Positions 58,821 through 64,000 of a stretch of 64,000 nucleotides of DNA are shown piece after piece (the stretch's first letter is position 1; the number at the start of each line of letters is the position of its first letter). This DNA comes from Fimbriimonadaceae bacterium. GTDB lineage: Bacteria; Armatimonadota; Fimbriimonadia; Fimbriimonadales; Fimbriimonadaceae. A program made the position numbers and the translations under genes. The notes below the pieces were generated by a model. That model searched no databases, was not told the DNA's origin, and saw only the letters and a list, made by a program, of their open reading frames with translations. The stretch is from NCBI GenBank assembly GCA_019638775.1, contig JAHBTD010000003.1, forward strand, positions 372,001-436,000, read 5' to 3'.

Positions 58821-61345
58821 AGGAGGCAAAGCCATCCCAGGGTGAACGGGCTATGGCCGAACGAATAAACGAGCTGGAAGGCCAGGTTGCAAGCGCTAAA
58901 TCGGCGCAGAAGATGCACTGGTATGCCGCACGCAGGTTCGAGGAACTGTTTCATGCAGTTCCGGCAGCGTGCTACACGCATGATGCCTCCGGCAAGATCT
59001 ACGAGTTCAATCGTGCCGCCGAACACTTGTGGGGTATCGAAGCCTTCGAGATTTTTGAGAAATCGGTTTATGGCAACCTCGTAGGGCCCAAGGCAACCGC
59101 GAGCTATATCCAGGTGGTCGAGAGAGTTCTCCGAGGAGAATCCGTCACCGAATTTGAGTGGGAGTTCGATGCCAGAGACGGCACCACCCACTACCTCATC
59201 TCCAATTTCTTCCCCGCGCGTAATTTGCAAAACGAGATCGTGTCCGTCAGTTGCGCGACTCTCGACGTTACCCAGATCAAAGTCGGCGAAATCGAGCGAT
59301 ATCGCACGTCAGAATTGGTAAGACAGTTTGTCCAACACTCCCCAGCGCCAATCGCAATGTTCGATACTGACATGCGATTCCTGGTCGCCTCAGATCGCTG
59401 GAAATCCGAGTTTATCGGACACGCGATGGAGCTCGAAGGGCAGGAGCTTAAGGACGCAAGCCCGAACCTTGCCGAGCGTTGGCAAACCCAGATCGTAAGA
59501 GCGCTCCACGGAGTCGCAAGCTCAAAAGAGGACGATCCGTTTGAGGATGTCGTTACCGGGGGAACCTCCTACTACCGTTGGGATATTCGCCCTTGGAGAG
59601 ACCAAAGTGGAGAGGTCGGCGGCTGCATTATTCTCTGCGAAGATGTCACAGATCGCTGGCAGGCAAACCAAACAATCCTCGAAGGCAAGGCCAAACTTGC
59701 CGAGGCGCAAAGAGTTGCCAAACTTGGCTATTGGAGCTATGACGTCCAGTCGGATCGAGGCGAGTGGGCCGAAGAGCTCTATGCCATCCACGGTCTTGCA
59801 AAGCCCGATTGCATTCCACTTGACCAAGAGAAGTTTTTCAGTCTGATTCTTCCAGAGGATGTCGAGCGCGCGAAAACGGTCGTCGAGAAAGCAAAGAAAA
59901 GCGAAACAGAGTTCACCCTGGAATATCGCATCCATCGCAGCGACGGCGAAACGCGATATGTCCTTTGCCGCGGTAAAAGCAGGAAAACCCAATCGGGAAT
60001 GTTGCTCGAAGGCACGGCCCAAGACATCACCGACCTTAAAGAGAACGAGCTTCGACTGATAGAGGCCCAAAGCCGGATCGCATCGTTCATCGCGACGAGC
60101 CCAACCATTCTGTACTGCGTCTCGGCGGACGGCACATTCGCCTGCACCTACGTGAGTGAGAACGTTGAGCGGGTTTTGGGATATGCCCCAGAGCAGTTCT
60201 GCGGTGATCTCAAGAGTTGGACAGATCGCATCCACCCCAACGATAAAGCGGCCTTTGACACTCAGTGGCAGGGAGTCGCGGAAGGCAAGCCCTTCCGATG
60301 CGAGTACCGCTCTGAACACGCCGACGGTTCGTATCGTTGGATCGTCGACGAGATCAATCTGGTCAGAGATTCATCTGGCGACCCCTTCGAGTACGTCGGT
60401 TCAAGAACCGACATCACCGAACAAAAGCAAGCCGAGGAGAATCTGCGACTGCTCTCCAGCGTTGCCGAAACATCTTCGAGCGGCATCTTCGTCTTTGACG
60501 CCAGCTTCCGACTCAAGTACGTAAACACCGCCTTTGTCAAGCTCGTGTCTTCCGATGCCGAAGACCTGGTGGGCAAATCTGCAGAGGAAATCCTAACGCA
60601 GTTCGGCTCCGAGGAGCATGCGATTCGTGTCCTACGGCAAGTCTTTAGAAACCCCAAACCCACCGAGCTTGAACTGAGCGTGAATGACCGTTACGGCGAC
60701 AAGTATTGGTTCGAACTCGTGCTCAACCCGGTCTTAGACCCCGAAGGAAAGCTAACACACTTTATCGCCGTTGCACACAACATCACCGACCGAAAGCTCG
60801 TTGAGCACGAATTGCAAACCGCAAACAAACGGCTTGAGGCGTTGGCATCCACAGACGGCCTGACGGGTGTTCAAAACAACCGCGCATTCAGAGGTTTTCT
60901 GGAACTTGAGTTGCAAGCGGCACATGCTGCAAAAAGACCGCTGTCGATTATCCTTCTCGACGTTGACAAGTTCAAAAGCTTCAACGACAGCTTTGGGCAT
61001 CTTGCTGGTGATGAGGTTCTCAAGGGAGTTGCCGACACTCTCCTCGATGCGTGCCGCGCGGGCGATTTCGTCGCTCGGTACGGTGGCGAAGAGTTCGTGG
61101 TTGTCCTGCCAGGAGCGGACGAAGAAAGGGCAATCGCAGCCGCAGAAAGAATTCGCACAGCTATCGAACGGGTGGTTTGGCCTCATCGACAGGTCACCGC
61201 CAGCTTTGGCGTCGCGACCGTCGTCGGTCGATGCAAGGATATCGAAAAGATCATCAGCGAAGCCGACAAGGCTCTCTATGCGAGTAAGGACGCCGGACGC
61301 AACTGCACGACGCATTTCCGACACTTGGCAAAGAAAGCGGCGTAG
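58811..61345 (+). CDS. Diguanylate cyclase with five PAS domains
   Basis: 844 aa. Cytosolic. Five PAS/PAC units (about 45-160, 170-290, 295-405, 410-530, 540-655), with PAC endings such as CATLDVTQI, CEDVTDRW, AQDITDLK, RTDITEQKQAEE and AHNITDRKL. Then a GGDEF domain: DGLTGVQNNRAFRGFLELEL, ILLDVDKFKSFNDSFGHLAG, ARYGGEEFVVVLPGA, with an RxxD inhibitory site (RAGD) 5 residues before GGEEF. Active c-di-GMP synthase expected, with multi-input sensing. Start uncertain: TTG 58784, ATG 58811 or ATG 58853. Confidence 0.93.
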   Translation: MGLEEAKPSQGERAMAERINELEGQVASAKSAQKMHWYAARRFEELFHAVPAACYTHDASGKIYEFNRAAEHLWGIEAFEIFEKSVYGNLVGPKATASYIQVVERVLRGESVTEFEWEFDARDGTTHYLISNFFPARNLQNEIVSVSCATLDVTQIKVGEIERYRTSELVRQFVQHSPAPIAMFDTDMRFLVASDRWKSEFIGHAMELEGQELKDASPNLAERWQTQIVRALHGVASSKEDDPFEDVVTGGTSYYRWDIRPWRDQSGEVGGCIILCEDVTDRWQANQTILEGKAKLAEAQRVAKLGYWSYDVQSDRGEWAEELYAIHGLAKPDCIPLDQEKFFSLILPEDVERAKTVVEKAKKSETEFTLEYRIHRSDGETRYVLCRGKSRKTQSGMLLEGTAQDITDLKENELRLIEAQSRIASFIATSPTILYCVSADGTFACTYVSENVERVLGYAPEQFCGDLKSWTDRIHPNDKAAFDTQWQGVAEGKPFRCEYRSEHADGSYRWIVDEINLVRDSSGDPFEYVGSRTDITEQKQAEENLRLLSSVAETSSSGIFVFDASFRLKYVNTAFVKLVSSDAEDLVGKSAEEILTQFGSEEHAIRVLRQVFRNPKPTELELSVNDRYGDKYWFELVLNPVLDPEGKLTHFIAVAHNITDRKLVEHELQTANKRLEALASTDGLTGVQNNRAFRGFLELELQAAHAAKRPLSIILLDVDKFKSFNDSFGHLAGDEVLKGVADTLLDACRAGDFVARYGGEEFVVVLPGADEERAIAAAERIRTAIERVVWPHRQVTASFGVATVVGRCKDIEKIISEADKALYASKDAGRNCTTHFRHLAKKAA

Positions 61346-61355
61346 AGATTTTCGT

Positions 61356-61361
61356 TAGAAT
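61356..61361 (+). promoter_or_regulatory. -10 element (TAGAAT) upstream of the small membrane protein gene
   Basis: TAGAAT lies just past the cyclase stop codon, 17 nt before the TTG start and 7 nt before the AGGAGA ribosome-binding site. The hexamer overlaps the left arm of the inverted repeat at 61347-61391. Confidence 0.35.
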
Positions 61362-61378
61362 GCGTTCAGGAGAATGCA

Positions 61379-61882
61379 TTGAACGAAAATCAAAACCCAA
61401 AGCTGCTCCAGGATTGGACGCAAGAACTCGACGCGTATCTCATTAGCATCAAATCCAAACGTCGTTCGAGTGACTTCAAAGGTTCCGAACTCGCCGTAGC
61501 GGCGATGGAGCGTCAAAAGCCCGCAGACTTTGTCTTATATGGGCCTCGTTCGTGCTTTGTCGAAGTCGACCGAGAGCCTGAAACCGAATCCACTCAACAA
61601 GAGATTGCCCTCTATAGGCGCATTCGCGAAATCGAACGACGTCTCGAAGCCAACGAGCGAAAGCGCAGGTGGTTTGAACGTCGGTTTTCGCTTGTGTTTG
61701 TACTTGCCGGCATGATCTGGATGTGGATCGCGCAGGGCCAGTTCATACGTTACGACTCAACACTGAGCGAGGTGGACACACGAAGCGTCAACACCCGCAA
61801 AGGCTCGCTTGAGCGTGAACAGCAGTTGATTTCCAAGATGACGAATCTGGAAAAGCGAGTGAAAGAGCTGGAGAACCGCTAA
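61379..61882 (+). CDS. Single-pass membrane protein with coiled coil, 167 aa
   Basis: TTG start after AGGAGA. N-terminal charged helix region, then RRIREIERRLEANERKRRWF (coiled coil), one membrane helix (FSLVFVLAGMIWMWIAQGQF, about 105-124), and a second coiled coil with EREQQLISKMTNLEKRVKEL. Function unknown. Ends 4 nt into the convergent NanE-ROK gene. Confidence 0.72.
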   Translation: MNENQNPKLLQDWTQELDAYLISIKSKRRSSDFKGSELAVAAMERQKPADFVLYGPRSCFVEVDREPETESTQQEIALYRRIREIERRLEANERKRRWFERRFSLVFVLAGMIWMWIAQGQFIRYDSTLSEVDTRSVNTRKGSLEREQQLISKMTNLEKRVKELENR

Positions 61883-63330
61883 GCCTGCGCGAAAAGCGCA
61901 AGTGCAGCCGCGCCATATAGCCCCGCATCGGCCCCTAGTGGACTTGGAAGAATATCCGGCTTCACCCATCCCTCAGCAATATCGGAGTTCAAGTTATAGA
62001 TCATCTCTTGCAGCCAGTCGGAGAGCCCAACCCCACCACCGACAACAATCACATCCGGCATCCACAGCGCGGCAAGAGTTCCGATGGCTGTCCGTGCCGC
62101 TTGAACGGCCCTATCTTTTTGCGATTCCGTTGGGGTCGGCGTCAACGCCGCTCCGCCGAGAAGCTCCTCAAATGATTCCGAGCCTGCAAGCAGATCGTTG
62201 AGCCGAGGGTACTCACCATAGGGCCCTCTCCAGATAGCTCCGTTCGCGACCAAGCCGCAGCCAACCCCCGTGCCCAGGCTAAGCGTTGCAACCCGCATGC
62301 CCGCAAACTGGGGCAGGTTAGCGTGCCCCCAAGCCGTCGCCAAGCCGTCATTGAGGACAACCGTATCAAGCCCATCCCAATCGTAACTTGCGCCTTCGTA
62401 ATCTGGAATGATCGGCTTCGCTTCAATTACCACCTTAGAAGCGGGATCGACGGTTCCCCCGGTTGAGATTCCGATCCTCCTGACAGAAAACTCACCGGCT
62501 TGCTCGCGAATCCAGGCCTCACGTTCTCCTTGCGATTTTGGAAGTGCAATCCGCGACGAAGAAAGCAGTTTCCAATCGCTGCTGAAGTAGCCAAAGCGCA
62601 GCCAAGTTCCCCCGATGTCCACTGCCCCAACGTTAGCTTTGCTTCGAGCTGTAGCCGCAACAAACCGGCGAGTCTGCTTTACCGGATCGTTTAGGGCCCC
62701 ACCGATCACAACCCCAGCTGCCCCAATCCGCAAGGCAGCCTGAGCTTGCCAAGGCTCCTGAAAACGACCTTCTGCCAAGACTGGGGTACTCCCCGCAATG
62801 CGCACCGCTTCGCGCAGAAACTCAAGGTCTGGACCGGAACTGCCCCAACTCTCCTGCGTGTATCCGGCGAGCGTCGTGCCGATAATGTCCGCCCCTGCCT
62901 CAAGCGCGTGACGAACCGAATCGGGACTGTCGCAATCCGCCATCGCAAGGAGTCCGCGGCGATGTATGTATTCGATAAGGGAACGCAAAGGAGCCCTATC
63001 CGGTCGAGCGCGACGTGTTCCATCAAGGGCGATAACTTCGCATCCTTCTTCAATGAGGGCATCGACTTCGGTAACAGTAGGTGTTATATAAACCTCGCTG
63101 CCCGCGTAGGCCTGCTTGATCAGGCCGATAACCGGCACCCCCGTGCCACTTTTGATCGCGAGGATGTTCTCAACCCCCTGCAACCGCAGGATTTGCGCAC
63201 CTTCTTGGAGGCTCGCAAAGGCAAGCCTTAGCAGGGTGAGCGGGTCCTCTGTCGGCGACCCATCGCTTGCTTGTACACTTGCCACGACCGGGCATCGCCG
63301 GAGGCTCTCTTCAAACTCTTCAATCCGCAT
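61879..63330 (-). CDS. NanE-ROK fusion: N-acylmannosamine-6-P 2-epimerase plus sugar kinase
   Basis: 483 aa. Residues 1-228 are a NanE-type TIM barrel (VVASVQASDGSP, VPVIGLIKQAY, ITPTVTEVDALIEEG, EVIALDGTRR, MADCDSPDSVRHALEAGADI, GTTLAGYT, PVLAEGRFQEPWQAQAALR, GAAGVVIGGAL). Residues 233-483 are a ROK-type kinase (GAVDIGGTWLRFG, LNDGLATAWGHA, LSLGTGVGCGLVANG). The usual ROK zinc motif (CxCGxxGC) is not present. Together they would convert ManNAc to GlcNAc-6-P. Overlaps the UDG stop by one base (TAATG). Confidence 0.9.
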   Translation of the reverse strand: MRIEEFEESLRRCPVVASVQASDGSPTEDPLTLLRLAFASLQEGAQILRLQGVENILAIKSGTGVPVIGLIKQAYAGSEVYITPTVTEVDALIEEGCEVIALDGTRRARPDRAPLRSLIEYIHRRGLLAMADCDSPDSVRHALEAGADIIGTTLAGYTQESWGSSGPDLEFLREAVRIAGSTPVLAEGRFQEPWQAQAALRIGAAGVVIGGALNDPVKQTRRFVAATARSKANVGAVDIGGTWLRFGYFSSDWKLLSSSRIALPKSQGEREAWIREQAGEFSVRRIGISTGGTVDPASKVVIEAKPIIPDYEGASYDWDGLDTVVLNDGLATAWGHANLPQFAGMRVATLSLGTGVGCGLVANGAIWRGPYGEYPRLNDLLAGSESFEELLGGAALTPTPTESQKDRAVQAARTAIGTLAALWMPDVIVVGGGVGLSDWLQEMIYNLNSDIAEGWVKPDILPSPLGADAGLYGAAALALFAQA

Positions 63331-64000
63331 TAGAACAGGCTCTCCTGTTCCGAAACCTGTTCATCCGTGGATGATTCCTTCGCCGGCTCAGCCTCCTGCC
63401 CTTCAACCAGAAGCTTCTGTGCTGCTGCCCACGCGCGTGCGATGTCGGCAACCAGCAGAGAGTATCCGCCATCGTGGGTGCTTGAGGATTGCCGAAGGAT
63501 ATATGCCGGATGCAACGCCGCAATAGCCGTCCGAGCGTAGGCACACGGAAAGTACTTCCCGCGCTCTGCCGTGATCTTGAAGTCTTTCTTGATGATCAGC
63601 TTTGCGCTCGGCGCTCCGATACAAAGTACAACCTTGGGAGCGATAATCTCAAGCTGGGGTTTAAGCCATTGAGAGCAGGCAAGAACTTCCTCGTCTGTTG
63701 GCGGGCGATTGAATGCTTTTCCCTCCCGCCAATCGCATGCCCGACACTTGACCACGTTGCAGATATAAACGATTTCGCGGCTTAACCCATTGTCTCGCAG
63801 AGCCCGATCCAGCATCTGCCCAGCACGACCTACAAACGGACGCCCTGTGTGGTCTTCCGTCTCGCCTGGCCCTTCCCCCACCAACACCAACGGAGAAGCT
63901 GGATTGCCCTCACCAAAGACGACATTGTTTCTCCGCTCCGCGATGGCACAGGTCTGACAACAAAGCGCCCGCTGTCGTAGTTGGAGGAGGTCTTGAGGCC
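63330..64000 (-). CDS. Type 4 (Fe-S) uracil-DNA glycosylase, partial
   Basis: Excises uracil from DNA. Reading from the window edge, an open frame gives CCQTCAIAERRNNVVFGEGN then LVLVGEGPGETEDHTGRPFV, the family motif, KCRACDWREGKAFNRPP, CIGAPSAKLI and ALHPAYILRQ. The Cys residues match the [4Fe-4S] ligands. The N-terminus is beyond base 64000. The C-terminal tail is acidic. Followed by the NanE-ROK gene with a TAATG overlap. Confidence 0.93.
   Translation of the reverse strand, partial: PQDLLQLRQRALCCQTCAIAERRNNVVFGEGNPASPLVLVGEGPGETEDHTGRPFVGRAGQMLDRALRDNGLSREIVYICNVVKCRACDWREGKAFNRPPTDEEVLACSQWLKPQLEIIAPKVVLCIGAPSAKLIIKKDFKITAERGKYFPCAYARTAIAALHPAYILRQSSSTHDGGYSLLVADIARAWAAAQKLLVEGQEAEPAKESSTDEQVSEQESLF

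Noticed and set aside
59522-60319. 265-aa open frame antisense to the PAS/GGDEF gene
   Set aside because: Shadow frame; no motif and a conserved protein on the other strand.
1-64000. tRNA or rRNA genes
   Set aside because: Scanning for T-loop (GTTCGA) and CCA-ended cloverleaf patterns gave no candidate.

Overview
The window reads as ordinary, gene-dense bacterial chromosome (about 55% GC by eye, short intergenic gaps, many start/stop overlaps). I see no tRNA, rRNA, insertion sequence, prophage or CRISPR array. The gene mix suggests a free-living Gram-negative-type bacterium, plausibly of the Armatimonadota (Fimbriimonas-like): two PEP-CTERM proteins, a prepilin-like protein, a PilC/GspF protein, FliA-like sigma factor, CheC/CheD/CheX chemotaxis, SufCD/SufE and a lipid glycosyltransferase. 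That lineage call is inference only.

Layout. 1-4.2 kb: M20 amidohydrolase (cut by the edge), dihydrolipoyl dehydrogenase, QueF and a basic low-complexity protein. 4.2-7.7 kb: SufE, rhodanese, an Hpt-like protein and an FAD oxidoreductase. 7.7-11.3 kb: ppk1-ppx, divergent from a small alarmone hydrolase. 11.4-13.5 kb: sufC-sufD. 13.5-19.5 kb: an unknown two-gene membrane/TPR unit, uvrB and two related PEP-CTERM genes. 19.5-21.7 kb: the 5-oxoprolinase operon pxpB-pxpA-pxpC. 21.8-27.4 kb: dut, a zinc-ribbon/TPR protein, a sugar isomerase-like protein, deoB, a HAD hydrolase and queA. 27.5-31 kb: an HTH protein, a GT4 glycosyltransferase, a presenilin-like membrane protein and HMG-CoA lyase. 31.3-34.9 kb: a BCCP-like protein lacking the biotin lysine, a pseudopilin, accC, nusB and folD. 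36.9-41.7 kb: a chemotaxis cluster cheC-cheD-HDOD-cheB-cheR-cheY-cheX without cheA, cheW or receptors. 41.7-48.5 kb: VOC protein, heptamer repeats, nitrilase-like amidase, prolyl oligopeptidase, and fabI-ftcD-purK. 48.6-51.3 kb: a sigma factor fused to a degenerate GGDEF domain, and pilC. 51.5-55.9 kb: RecQ-phosphoribosyltransferase fusion plus DprA, a DnaA-N-like protein and a PhnP-like hydrolase. 56.1-58.6 kb: a FliA-type sigma operon and a PrsA-like foldase. 58.8-64 kb: a five-PAS diguanylate cyclase, a small membrane protein, a NanE-ROK fusion and a type 4 uracil-DNA glycosylase (cut by the edge).

Most notable: (1) a membrane protein at 29244-30287 with presenilin-type catalytic motifs (YD, GPAD, LPAM) in the right order; (2) a BCCP-like protein just upstream of accC in which the biotinylated lysine is glycine, resembling plant BADC regulators; (3) the sigma-GGDEF fusion; (4) the RecQ-PRTase/DprA pair; (5) several genes whose -10 element lies 6-12 nt before the start codon, suggesting leaderless or nearly leaderless mRNAs; (6) three arrays of short tandem repeats, two of them heptameric.

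No gap between genes exceeds 300 bases. Start codons are often GTG or TTG and were chosen by ribosome-binding site, overlap with the previous gene, or family alignment.
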